64,000 bases of DNA from Cellvibrio sp. 79 (GCA_003056245.1 MVDH01000003.1:1289331-1353330); one strand, 5' to 3'. Counted from the first letter of the stretch, positions 10,059-18,893 are shown. Numbers and translations are program-made. The notes: generated by a model from the sequence alone, not told the origin.

Positions 10059-10196
10059 CATCTCACTGTTTAAGGATTGTTGCAGGGGAACTTTAACAAT
10101 AAGGTTCTGATGGCCATAATTATCAGGTTTTATTCGAACGAAGCCGCTATTTGTGATGATTTTCCGTGTCAACGCGCCCCAGGTTACGTAGATGTT

Positions 10197-10216
10197 AAAA
10201 GTGGGACGACACTTTT
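10197..10216 (+). promoter_or_regulatory. Copy C of the shared element, with full dyad symmetry
   Basis: Here the core GTGGGACGACAC (10201-10212) is flanked so that AAAAGTG, six bases, CACTTTT form a perfect 7-bp inverted repeat, as expected for a dimeric regulator site. It lies ~100 nt before the next gene. The remainder of 10059-10313 shows no convincing gene; the open frame 10077-10277 overlaps this site and looks spurious. Confidence 0.55.
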
Positions 10217-10313
10217 TAAATTCACTACGGATAATCAGGTACCACTAACAAGTGCCTGCTTATGGACACTGCATTAAAAATGATGCGTTCTCGTAAAAGG
10301 AATAAATATAAGT

Positions 10314-11009
10314 ATGATATTACGAAAAATAGTTTTAATCTCCGCAGCCTTTTTCTCTGGCATGCTGGCTACTTATTACTTCGCTGGAAAACAGCGGGCC
10401 GCTGAAGAAATGCCGTTTATTTCTGTTTCCGATTTTAAAAATTTACAGCAACGTAATCAGGATTTGGAAAAAGAAAACCAACAATTAAAAAATAAATTGG
10501 CATTTAAAACGTTTGGTGAAAATAGAGTTGTTGCACAAAGCAACGTGGAATCGAAAAGAGAAGAAAACATAAAATCTGCACCGTCCTCGGTACCGCCACA
10601 ACACATTAACTTGCAAGAGTATGAGCGGGCGAAAAAATTTTCTGACTGGATAACACAAACAATAAAAAATTCCGGCGATATCAGCCGCGACGCCGCCATC
10701 GGTTTTTTATCAGAGCCGATTGATACCCAATGGGCAGGCCAACAAGAAACCAGCTTGCGTACCACTTTTTCACAGTATGCAGGGTTGGGGCATTTTGCAT
10801 TGAAAGATGTGCAATGTCGAACCAGCCTTTGTCAGGTTTCCTTCGCTATAAATTCCGCACAGGATATTGAATCAATCACGAATGAAACGCGTAACGCATT
10901 GGAAACAATGTCACCGCACGTCGCTATTATTTCGGCTCCGGACACTGATAAATCGGTAACACATTTGTATGTGTCCCTGGAGGAAAGTGGATTTGCTTTT
11001 ATTCCCTGA
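10314..11009 (+). CDS. Membrane-anchored coiled-coil protein of unknown function
   Basis: A 231-residue protein that I do not recognise. One N-terminal hydrophobic segment (~5-25, IVLISAAFFSGMLATYYFAG) would anchor it in the inner membrane with the rest in the periplasm. A charged heptad-like stretch follows (QQRNQDLEKENQQLKNKLAF, ~43-62), suggesting a short coiled coil. The C-terminal half is compact with a Cys pair (VQCRTSLCQVSF), which could form a disulphide in the periplasm. It lies between two halogenase-family genes, and the shared GTGGGACGACAC element is 100 nt upstream, so it probably belongs to the glucan regulon. Function is not inferable from sequence alone. Confidence 0.75.
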   Translation: MILRKIVLISAAFFSGMLATYYFAGKQRAAEEMPFISVSDFKNLQQRNQDLEKENQQLKNKLAFKTFGENRVVAQSNVESKREENIKSAPSSVPPQHINLQEYERAKKFSDWITQTIKNSGDISRDAAIGFLSEPIDTQWAGQQETSLRTTFSQYAGLGHFALKDVQCRTSLCQVSFAINSAQDIESITNETRNALETMSPHVAIISAPDTDKSVTHLYVSLEESGFAFIP

Positions 11010-11137
11010 TAAAAGCAAAACACCCACGGGATTGGGTGCGCCAGGTATCTGGCATGGAACTGGTGCGACTGCACCATTGGTTGGCAATGTGGAATATTGC
11101 TGACCAAAGGAAAATAATGTTTTCAATAGGATTTTTT

Positions 11138-11605
11138 ATGAAATTAATAACAAAACTGTCAACTGCAATAGCGTTTGGTCTCGTGTCTTTATCGGCAAGT
11201 GTATTTGCCCAATCAGGTACACCGGTAACCTGTGTGTGGACTAGTGGTGGTGCCAGCGGTGTGTCTTACCGTTTGTGTCGCGATGGTTCAGCGACAGGTC
11301 CCGTTGCTGCATCGGAAGTCACTAACCTGTCTACCAATACCTGTAATCTCGCGGCATCGACTGGGTATTCGGTGACGGGGTCGTGCGGCACTGCCAACGT
11401 TTATAAAATAATCGTTCCACCAGCGTGCCCGAAAAATGGTGTGGTGTATCCGCAATTGATTGAAGTGGGTTATGGCAAGCCGCCATTCCCGACCGCCGCT
11501 GTACAGGCATTCTGTGGTGATCCGGCAATCTGTAGCTTTACCAGCGAAACTGTTTATAGCCATATGTATGGAGCAACCTTGCGCACAACCTGTCGCAATA
11601 AATAA
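11138..11605 (+). CDS. Small secreted cysteine-containing protein, unknown
   Basis: The start at 11138 is preferred over 11036 and 11117 because AGGA lies ~8 nt before it and the protein then begins with a clear signal peptide (MKLITKLSTAIAFGLVSLSA, cut near VFAQ). The mature part is ~130 residues with about eight cysteines spaced through it (TCVW, RLCRDG, NTCNL, GSCG, PACPKN, AFCGDPAIC, TTCRNK), suggesting a disulphide-stabilised periplasmic or secreted fold. I do not recognise the family. It sits between the coiled-coil protein and halogenase 2 and is followed by a perfect palindromic terminator. A role in binding or envelope function for the locus is possible but unproven. Confidence 0.7.
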   Translation: MKLITKLSTAIAFGLVSLSASVFAQSGTPVTCVWTSGGASGVSYRLCRDGSATGPVAASEVTNLSTNTCNLAASTGYSVTGSCGTANVYKIIVPPACPKNGVVYPQLIEVGYGKPPFPTAAVQAFCGDPAICSFTSETVYSHMYGATLRTTCRNK

Positions 11606-11624
11606 TTGCCCGGATGCAGCAAAG

Positions 11625-11654
11625 AAAAGCCACAAAGAATTCTTTGTGGCTTTT
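11625..11654 (+). terminator. Perfect palindromic terminator
   Basis: AAAAGCCACAAAGAA paired exactly with TTCTTTGTGGCTTTT, followed by more T. A 15-bp arm palindrome able to act in both directions. Confidence 0.88.
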
Positions 11655-11778
11655 TATTTTTGCGTCGATTTTGTCGGGATTGATGTTGCTATCAATTTAG
11701 CTATCAATGATGCGACTGGTTGGTTGTTGGGGCATAATGTGGCCACTACACAGCACAACCGGTATAAGGTCAAACAAC

Positions 11779-13338
11779 ATGAATAATCCCATTAAAAAAA
11801 TAATGATTGTCGGCGGTGGTTCAGCCGGTTGGTTAACTGCTGGCTTGATTGCGGCAGAGCATCTGGTCGATAAAATGCGCGGTATTGAATTGGTACTCAT
11901 TGAATCACCGGATGTACCCATCATCGGTGTGGGTGAAGGTACCTGGCCTTCAATGCGCACTACCTTGAAAAAAATCGGTGTGTCCGAAACGGATTTTTTT
12001 CGCGAATGCGATGCCAGCTTCAAACAAGGTTCAAAATTTATCGATTGGGTAAAACCCGGGGGCGGCGCCTATTACCATCCGTTCAACCTTCCTGATGGCG
12101 GCAATGAATTTAATTTGGCCGAGCAGTGGTTACCCTTTCGCGATACGGTGACGTTTGCCGATGCAGTTTGCCCCATCAGCCATATTTCAGAGCGCAACCT
12201 TGCCCCCAAATTAATTACCACACCGGAATTCGTCGGCAACAGCAATTATGGTTACCATCTGGACGCAGGAAAATTTTCTGTATTCCTGAAACAACATTGC
12301 ATTGAAAAACTGGGTGTAACTTATATCCAGGACCACGTCGTTAAAATCAATTCTGCTGAAAATGGTGATATCGCCTCGCTAAGCACCAAAATGAACGGTG
12401 ATCTCAGTGCAGATTTGTTCATTGATTGCACCGGTTTTGCATCGCTATTGTTGGGCGAGCATTACCAGATTCCGCTTAAACAAGAGCATCGCGTATTGTT
12501 TAATGACAGTGCGCTGGCAGTGCAAATTCCTTATCCCGATGCCGATGCGCCCATCGCATCTTGTACGCTGTCTACGGCGCAAGATTGCGGTTGGATCTGG
12601 GATATCGGCCTGCCTACCCGCCGTGGTGTCGGCCATGTATTTTCCAGCGCGCACACCAGCGACGAACAGGTCCTGAAAAACTTGCAGGCTTATCTCGAAC
12701 CGGCGATTGGCAAAGCGGCGGCCGAAAAAATGATGCCGCGCAAACTGACATTCAATCCCGGCTATCGCCAGGAGCTGTGGCATAAAAACTGTGTGGGCGT
12801 GGGAATCTCTGCGGGTTTTATCGAGCCTCTGGAAGCAACAGCACTGGTGTTGATTGAGTTATCTGCACAAATGATTGCCGAACAATTGCCGGCCACACGG
12901 GGCGTTATGGATACCGTGGCCAAACGCTTTAACCGGAAGTTGTTTGATCACTGGCAGCGCATCATCGAATTCCTGAAATTGCACTACGTCATTAGTGAGC
13001 GTCGCGATACCGATTACTGGCGCGATCACCTGGATGAGTCCACCCAACCTGATGGGTTGCGCGAACTGTTGGAACTCTGGCGCCACCATGTGCCCTGGCG
13101 CAATGATATCCGCAGCGATGAAATGTTCCCCTGGGCGAGCTATCAATACATATTGTATGGCATGGGTTTTCAAACCAACGTGCCAGCAGTAGCAAAACGC
13201 GGTGCGGCGATGAATGCGGAAAACGCCGGGCGTATGTTCAGTGAAAATAGTAAGAAAACGAATGCACTGGTTAAAAACTTACCTACCAACCGGGCATTGT
13301 TAGTCAAGCTGCGCGAATACGGGTTCCAAAAAATATAG
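11779..13338 (+). CDS. Flavin-dependent tryptophan-halogenase-family protein 2
   Basis: A divergent paralogue of the gene at 8509. The start at 11779 is chosen because the FAD motif VGGGSAGW then falls at 11-18, as in the family, giving 519 aa; the upstream ATGs would add an unrelated tail. GVGEGTWP (~50-57), lysine 82 (ASFKQG) and WIWDIGL (variant of WxWxIP) are visible. The active-site segment is EPLEATA, so the serine that follows Glu in PrnA (and in the neighbour) is alanine at 353. This may mean altered or lost halogenation. The protein is cytosolic and flavin-dependent, with unknown substrate. It has its own upstream region after a terminator and its own downstream terminator, so it is likely monocistronic. 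Confidence 0.86.
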   Translation: MNNPIKKIMIVGGGSAGWLTAGLIAAEHLVDKMRGIELVLIESPDVPIIGVGEGTWPSMRTTLKKIGVSETDFFRECDASFKQGSKFIDWVKPGGGAYYHPFNLPDGGNEFNLAEQWLPFRDTVTFADAVCPISHISERNLAPKLITTPEFVGNSNYGYHLDAGKFSVFLKQHCIEKLGVTYIQDHVVKINSAENGDIASLSTKMNGDLSADLFIDCTGFASLLLGEHYQIPLKQEHRVLFNDSALAVQIPYPDADAPIASCTLSTAQDCGWIWDIGLPTRRGVGHVFSSAHTSDEQVLKNLQAYLEPAIGKAAAEKMMPRKLTFNPGYRQELWHKNCVGVGISAGFIEPLEATALVLIELSAQMIAEQLPATRGVMDTVAKRFNRKLFDHWQRIIEFLKLHYVISERRDTDYWRDHLDESTQPDGLRELLELWRHHVPWRNDIRSDEMFPWASYQYILYGMGFQTNVPAVAKRGAAMNAENAGRMFSENSKKTNALVKNLPTNRALLVKLREYGFQKI

Positions 13339-13385
13339 TTCCAAAAAAAGTTCGCTAAATAGCGTTCGCTGCTGTTTTATTCCCC

Positions 13386-13410
13386 AAAAGCCCGCTACGG
13401 CGGGCTTTTT
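13386..13410 (+). terminator. Intrinsic terminator after halogenase 2
   Basis: AAAAGCCCG(C) and CGGGCTTTTT form a GC-rich stem with a short loop and T run. Confidence 0.88.
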
Positions 13411-13523
13411 CCTTCCGGTTCTCCGCTGTCGTTCGATTAAGCCTGCCCTGATATTTATCAGAACCCGTGCGAATAAATTCCCTGCACAAAAGTGAACAGC
13501 CCCACGTTCCACCGGCGATAAAA

Positions 13524-13535
13524 GTGGGACGACAC
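13524..13535 (+). promoter_or_regulatory. Copy D of GTGGGACGACAC, upstream of GH3
   Basis: An exact copy, preceded by AAAA as in copy C. It is 414 nt before the GH3 start, much farther than the other copies, with a hairpin and a terminator in between. Confidence 0.55.
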
Positions 13536-13609
13536 CCTTTTGAATCCGATGCCACTATGAACTCTGTCAGCCTGATCGTGTGCCCGTGGTTGAGCCGCGG
13601 CCAGGTGTG

Positions 13610-13634
13610 CCAGTGTGATGTGCTTTCTCACTGG
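13610..13634 (+). other. Hairpin in the long GH3 upstream region
   Basis: CCAGTG and CACTGG form a stem, extended with one mismatch. If transcription begins near copy D it would lie in an RNA that then meets the terminator at 13736. No family of structured RNA is recognised, and no convincing protein is seen in 13411-13948. Confidence 0.35.
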
Positions 13635-13735
13635 AACAGAACCCTTGGGTGATGTCAGGTCCCCATGGGTGTTAGCAAGAGTGGTGCAGGTACACATATG
13701 CCAACCCTATCTACACTTGTTAGCTCTCCTTGCTT

Positions 13736-13777
13736 TGCCCCCGCGTTCTACCTCGAAGAGAACGCAGGGGCATTTTT
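13736..13777 (+). terminator. Terminator-like hairpin upstream of GH3 (possible attenuator)
   Basis: TGCCCC(C)GCGTTCT and AGAACGC(A)GGGGCA pair around a short loop and are followed by TTTTT. No gene precedes it since halogenase 2, which already has its own terminator, so it either ends a small RNA or attenuates GH3 transcription. Confidence 0.6.
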
Positions 13778-13948
13778 CGTTTACCGGTTGTGCTGGTCCG
13801 GTGGAGCAGGAATCGGCTAAAAAAATAACAGTATTTGCACCAAACATGCCGCTGGCTATTAACAATCAATAAGAACCGAATCAATAAGAACCTAACGAAT
13901 AACACCTGATTTCCCAAAAAATAACATTTTTCGATGGCGAGGTAATTT

Positions 13949-16504
13949 ATGCCCACTCTTTATAAGACTGCGATGTATAGGCCTGCAGTGCTGACCTTAT
14001 GCAGTCTGGCAGTGATCGCGGCGCTGGCTGGCTGCGGTAAAAAATCCGCAGAAACCAGCGCAACGGAAACTCCTGCCCCGGCGACTGTATCGCTTTGGCC
14101 GAAGCTAGACAGTGCGGTAAAAAAAGACCCCGCTGTGGAAGCAAAAATTACTGAGCTATTGGGCAAATTGTCAGTCGAGCAAAAAGTGGGACAGCTGATC
14201 CAGCCGGAATTGCGCCATGTCACCCCGGCGGATGTAATTGAGTACGGCGTGGGTTCGGTATTGAATGGCGGCGGTTCATTTCCCGCTGAAAACAAACACG
14301 CAAAAGTTGAAGACTGGCTGGCATTGGCCGATGGTTTTTATAACGCTTCCATGAGTACTGATAATGGTCGCGTGGCCATCCCGATTTTTTGGGGAACCGA
14401 TGCCGTCCACGGTCACAATAATATTATTGGTGCAACCCTGTTCCCGCACAACATCGGCCTGGGCGCAACCCGCAATCCTGAATTGATTAAACAAATTGGC
14501 GCGGCAACGGCTGCAGAAATTGCAGTGACCGGTATCGATTGGAGTTTTGCACCTACACTCGCCGTGGTGCGCGATGATCGCTGGGGCCGCACCTACGAAT
14601 CCTATTCAGAAGATCCGGCAGTCGTAAAATCCTACGGCGGAAAAATGGTGGAAGGTCTGCAAGGTGTTGTGGGTAAAGATTTTCTTAGCGAACAACATGT
14701 AATTGCCACTGCCAAACACTTCCTCGCTGACGGCGGTACGCAAGGCGGACAAGATCGCGGCGATGCACCAATAGATGAAGCCGAATTAGTAAAAATCCAC
14801 AACGCCGGTTATGAAACTGCGCTCGCCGCCGGTGCGCAAACCGTGATGGCATCGTTCAGCAGTTGGCAGGGCGTGAAGATGCACGGCAATAAATATTTGC
14901 TCACCGATCAATTAAAAAACCAGATGGGTTTTGACGGTTTGGTGGTGGGCGATTGGAATGGCCATGCCTTTGTTTCCGGTTGCACACCGGTAAGTTGTGC
15001 GCAAGCCATTAACGCCGGCCTGGATATTTTTATGGCCCCGGAAGGCAATTGGAAAGAGTTGTATCACAACACCGTTGCTCAAGTAAAAAGCGGCGAGATT
15101 TCGCAAGCGCGCCTGGATGATGCGGTCGCGCGTATTTTGCGTGTGAAAATTCGTGCGGGCTTATTTGAAAAAGGCGCGCCATCAACACGTGAACTCGCCG
15201 GCAAACGCGAAGTAATTGGTTCTGCAGAGCATCGCGCGGTTGCTCGCCAAGCGGTGCGTGAATCCATCGTGTTGCTAAAAAATAATGCGCAAACCTTACC
15301 GGTAAAAGCCAACAGCAAAATCCTGGTGGCGGGTGATGGTGCGGATAATATCGGCAAACAATCGGGCGGTTGGAGTATTACCTGGCAGGGCACTGGTAAC
15401 ACCAACGCAGATTTCCCCGGCGGTTCATCGATTTATCAAGGAATTGCCGATGCAGCAAAAGCAGCCGGCGGTTCAACGGAATTGAGTGTCGATGGAAATT
15501 ATAAAACCAAACCGGATGTTGCTTTCGTGGTGTTCGGTGAAGATCCTTACGCAGAAATGCAAGGTGATATCGGCAGTTTGATTTACAAAAATGAAACCAA
15601 TCTCGCGCTGCTGAAAAAGTTAAAAGCTGACGGCATCAAAGTAATTTCATTATTTATTACCGGCCGCCCGCTTTGGGCAAATAATTTTATCAACGCGTCA
15701 GACGCATTTGCGGTGATTTGGTTGCCGGGTTCTGAAGGCGCTGGTATCGCCGATGTTGTTCTTGCAAAAGCAGATGGTTCAATTAATTACGATGTAAAAG
15801 GTAAATTGCCATTTTCCTGGCCATCGTCACCGGTGCAGTCGCCACTCAATCACGGCGATGCCGATTACAAACCGCAATTCGCATTTGATTTTGGTTTGAC
15901 TTATGTCGACAAAATCGAAACACCGGTATTGGATGAAACAGCAGCGCAACTCGCTGCCGCACAAGCACCGGATACCGTCCCGGTGTTCAACCAGCGCGTA
16001 ATGAATCCGTGGACCCTGGTATTGCTGGATCATGTGAATAACATGGCTCCGGTGACTACCAGCAGCGGTGAATTAGGCGCGCTAAAAGTATCGTCACAAG
16101 ATAAACACGTGCAGGAAGACACGCGCCGTTTGCAATTCAATGGTTCCGCAAAAGCAACTGCAACATTTGGTTCTACGTCGCGTTCTGATTTCAGCAATTA
16201 CGCGGAAAAAGGCGCATTGGTATTTGATGTGAAAGTAAATACCAAACCGGATGCCGCAGTGAATGTAGGCATGTATTGCGGCAGTGATTGCCAGGGGGAA
16301 ATTGCAATTGCGGAACAATTAAATGCGGCAACGGTTGGCGAATGGAACAGTGTCAGCATCGCGCTGGATTGTTTTGCGAAAAAGCGCGTGAAACTGGATA
16401 TGGTACTTGCACCTTTTATGATTAGCACCGCGGGCTCTCTGGATATATCGCTCTACAATGTACGTATCGAAAAAAATGCTACTGCACCCGCCTGTAGCGA
16501 ATAA
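13949..16504 (+). CDS. GH3 exo-beta-glucosidase/glucanase lipoprotein (ExoP-like)
   Basis: Removes glucose from non-reducing ends of beta-glucan fragments. GAGG precedes the ATG. The lipobox AALAGC places the lipid-bearing cysteine at 29, so the enzyme is membrane-anchored. The GH3 N-terminal barrel begins around 65 (KLSVEQKVGQLIQPELRHV); the nucleophile is Asp335 in VVGDWNGH; the C-terminal GH3 sandwich spans ~440-640. A last region (~670-850) resembles the galactose-binding-like Exop_C domain of the marine beta-glucanase ExoP, and similar modules occur in the adjacent GH16. The 851-residue length fits ExoP-like GH3. It would work after the GH81 and GH16 endo-enzymes. The exact specificity (1,3, 1,4 or mixed) is not readable from sequence. 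Confidence 0.92.
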   Translation: MPTLYKTAMYRPAVLTLCSLAVIAALAGCGKKSAETSATETPAPATVSLWPKLDSAVKKDPAVEAKITELLGKLSVEQKVGQLIQPELRHVTPADVIEYGVGSVLNGGGSFPAENKHAKVEDWLALADGFYNASMSTDNGRVAIPIFWGTDAVHGHNNIIGATLFPHNIGLGATRNPELIKQIGAATAAEIAVTGIDWSFAPTLAVVRDDRWGRTYESYSEDPAVVKSYGGKMVEGLQGVVGKDFLSEQHVIATAKHFLADGGTQGGQDRGDAPIDEAELVKIHNAGYETALAAGAQTVMASFSSWQGVKMHGNKYLLTDQLKNQMGFDGLVVGDWNGHAFVSGCTPVSCAQAINAGLDIFMAPEGNWKELYHNTVAQVKSGEISQARLDDAVARILRVKIRAGLFEKGAPSTRELAGKREVIGSAEHRAVARQAVRESIVLLKNNAQTLPVKANSKILVAGDGADNIGKQSGGWSITWQGTGNTNADFPGGSSIYQGIADAAKAAGGSTELSVDGNYKTKPDVAFVVFGEDPYAEMQGDIGSLIYKNETNLALLKKLKADGIKVISLFITGRPLWANNFINASDAFAVIWLPGSEGAGIADVVLAKADGSINYDVKGKLPFSWPSSPVQSPLNHGDADYKPQFAFDFGLTYVDKIETPVLDETAAQLAAAQAPDTVPVFNQRVMNPWTLVLLDHVNNMAPVTTSSGELGALKVSSQDKHVQEDTRRLQFNGSAKATATFGSTSRSDFSNYAEKGALVFDVKVNTKPDAAVNVGMYCGSDCQGEIAIAEQLNAATVGEWNSVSIALDCFAKKRVKLDMVLAPFMISTAGSLDISLYNVRIEKNATAPACSE

Positions 16505-16520
16505 TTAAACGGATGTTTCG

Positions 16521-16548
16521 GCGGCAGGATAAAAATCCTGCCGCTTTT
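16521..16548 (+). terminator. Intrinsic terminator after GH3
   Basis: GCGGCAGGAT, loop AAAA, ATCCTGCCGC, then TTTT. A perfect 10-bp stem. Confidence 0.88.
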
Positions 16549-16619
16549 ACAATTAAAACTACAGCTCTTTTTTTAATTATAAATTTAATAACACCCAGGG
16601 TTTCACAATAACAATAGAG

Positions 16620-18893
16620 ATGAAAACTATGAAAAATCACGAGTACGGCTTCAAACCAAAATTAATATCCCTATGTCTTGGTGCGACACTCATCAGCCTT
16701 GTCGGTTGCGGTGGTTCAGGCGGTGGTAATTCAACGACGTCTAGCACACCGTCGTCATCTGTTGCACCTTCATCCTCCAGTGTTCCTGCATCAAGTTCAT
16801 CGCTGCCCGGCTCAAGTAGTTCGAGCAGTTCAATGGTGGTTAACTCGACCAGCACAACATCCAGTAGTGTTCCCAGTTCCAGTTCATCCTCTTCCAGTAC
16901 TGATTGGGAATTGGTATGGAGCGATGAATTTACGGGCACCAACATTGATTCAACCAAATGGACACATGAACAAAATTGTACCGGTGGCGGCAATAACGAA
17001 TTGCAGTGTTACACCGATCGTGCGGACAACTCATTTGTTGCCGATGGAAAATTAACCATCGTAGCGAAGAAAGAAACATTCGCCGGCCAAGGCAAAGGTG
17101 ATGATGAACCTGGTTACAACGTTAACGATAAATCCGTAACACGCGACTACACTTCCGCTCGCTTGCGCAGTAAAAATAAAGGTGATTGGAAATACGGACG
17201 CATGGAAATCAGCGCGAAAATGCCACAAGGCCAGGGTATATGGCCCGCGTTGTGGATGTTACCCACGGAATGGAAATACGGTGGCTGGCCAATGAGCGGC
17301 GAGATCGATATTTTTGAAGCGGTAAATTCAAACACCGGAACATTTGGCAACACCATGCACGGTACCTTGCATTTTGGGCGGGTCTGGCCAAATAACGCCT
17401 ACATTGGCGACGACCATGCTCCTGCAACCAATATCTGGGAACACTTCCACACCTACGCTGTTGAATGGGAAGAAGGTGAAATTCGCTGGTACGTGGATGA
17501 TGTGCATTTTGCCACCCAAACAAAAGAGGGCTGGTATAACTATTACTGGGCGGGTCAAACCGAAGGTTACAAAATTGGAGAGGGCGCCGCGCCATTCGAT
17601 CAATTATTCCACATGATTTTAAACGTGGCAGTCGGCGGAAACTGGCCAGGCAATCCCAACGCGCAAACTACGTTCCCGCAAAAAATGGAAGTAGATTTCG
17701 TGCGTGTTTATCAATGTGCAAAAAATAAAACGACCGGTATTGGCTGTGCGACAAATATTAATCCGGATGTTACGCCGTTAATTGGCGTTCCAAAACCTGT
17801 TAAAAGAGAATTTGAACTCTTTAAAAATGGCGTGAAAGGTTTGCAGTTCAGCGCTGGCGGCCAAAACTTTACCAATACGTTGCGCCCGACAATTTACGAT
17901 AATGGTTCGGTAGGTAATGTGGTATCAAATCCTTCTCTCGCTATGGGCGATTCTGTGGTATGGGATATCGCGTTCAATGCAGCACCAGGAAATGCCTATT
18001 TAATGACTGGCGATATGAGTGGAAGCACGGTTGTGGATAACGGATTTAAATTCACGAATATGAGCAGTGGTGAATTGAAATTTGATTTGTATGTTGACGC
18101 GATTCAGCCAAGCACTAAATTGCAAATCAAACTCGATTCCGGTTGGCCCAATGTGAGTTACACCGAATTGGAAAATCTGAAAGTCGGTGAATGGCAATCC
18201 GTGTCTGTTCCATTTAGTAATTTAAAACCTAATAGCATCCAAACTGGCCAGGTCAATATGGAGTTAATCACTAACCCGTTTGTGATTGAACCCAGTGGTG
18301 GAACTGCACACGTAAAAATTAATAACCTGAGTGTTAAGTGTGTTGCTGACTGCGATATAAAACCGGTGTTGAAAGGTGTTAGTTCAACCTTGACTGAAAC
18401 CTTCAATGTTTTTGTGGATGATGTCGATTCCAACTGGGATTTTGGCATCGGTGAATGGCAGACCGGAGGCGACCATATCGACACCGCTATTATTGATTCT
18501 GACGATGTAGCGCGCGGTAAAGTATTGGATGTTAAATTCAAAACTGCCGATCAAAACGGTGTTGCCTTTATCCAGGCAACCGGCACTAAAAATGTTACTG
18601 CGTTTGCGGCTGATGGCTATCTGGAATTTGATATGAAAGTCGTTAACTACGGCACCAACACCACCGGTATTGTCGTTAAAGCCGATTGCGTAAGCCCTTG
18701 TGGTTCAGGCGATATTCCACTCGGATTTGTTGCGAATGGCGAATGGAAAACCTTCAAAATTAATATCTCGCAAATGGTGAGTGGCGGGTTGGTTTTAACC
18801 AAGGTAAATACACCGTTTGTGATCTTGCCAACCTGGGGTTCACAGAATGGGGTGCACTTGCAGTTGGATAACATCCGCTGGGTGAATCCATAA
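16620..18893 (+). CDS. GH16 endo-beta-1,3-glucanase (laminarinase) lipoprotein
   Basis: Endo-hydrolase of beta-1,3(4)-glucan. The lipobox SLVGC (Cys30) is followed by a long Ser-rich linker (~36-92), then the GH16 fold. The catalytic signature GEIDIFE has Glu228 (nucleophile), Asp230 and Glu233 (acid/base), typical of laminarinases; WKYGRMEISAKMPQGQGIWP is also a family hallmark. After the catalytic domain (~95-365) come two related beta-sandwich regions (~420-580 and ~600-757) that share wording (VGEWQSVSVPF, NGEWKTFKINI, then NPFVI/TPFVI) with the GH3 C-terminal domain, so probably glycan-binding modules. The start could be 16620 or 16629; neither has a strong ribosome-binding site. A lipid anchor on the outer membrane is inferred. 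Confidence 0.93.
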   Translation: MKTMKNHEYGFKPKLISLCLGATLISLVGCGGSGGGNSTTSSTPSSSVAPSSSSVPASSSSLPGSSSSSSSMVVNSTSTTSSSVPSSSSSSSSTDWELVWSDEFTGTNIDSTKWTHEQNCTGGGNNELQCYTDRADNSFVADGKLTIVAKKETFAGQGKGDDEPGYNVNDKSVTRDYTSARLRSKNKGDWKYGRMEISAKMPQGQGIWPALWMLPTEWKYGGWPMSGEIDIFEAVNSNTGTFGNTMHGTLHFGRVWPNNAYIGDDHAPATNIWEHFHTYAVEWEEGEIRWYVDDVHFATQTKEGWYNYYWAGQTEGYKIGEGAAPFDQLFHMILNVAVGGNWPGNPNAQTTFPQKMEVDFVRVYQCAKNKTTGIGCATNINPDVTPLIGVPKPVKREFELFKNGVKGLQFSAGGQNFTNTLRPTIYDNGSVGNVVSNPSLAMGDSVVWDIAFNAAPGNAYLMTGDMSGSTVVDNGFKFTNMSSGELKFDLYVDAIQPSTKLQIKLDSGWPNVSYTELENLKVGEWQSVSVPFSNLKPNSIQTGQVNMELITNPFVIEPSGGTAHVKINNLSVKCVADCDIKPVLKGVSSTLTETFNVFVDDVDSNWDFGIGEWQTGGDHIDTAIIDSDDVARGKVLDVKFKTADQNGVAFIQATGTKNVTAFAADGYLEFDMKVVNYGTNTTGIVVKADCVSPCGSGDIPLGFVANGEWKTFKINISQMVSGGLVLTKVNTPFVILPTWGSQNGVHLQLDNIRWVNP

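Noticed and set aside
10077-10277. Open frame of 66 codons between halogenase 1 and the coiled-coil protein
   Set aside because: No ribosome-binding site or recognisable features, and it overlaps the shared regulatory element.
13467-13872. Two short plus-strand open frames before GH3
   Set aside because: No start signals or family features; they overlap the hairpin and terminator, so a leader RNA is a better explanation.
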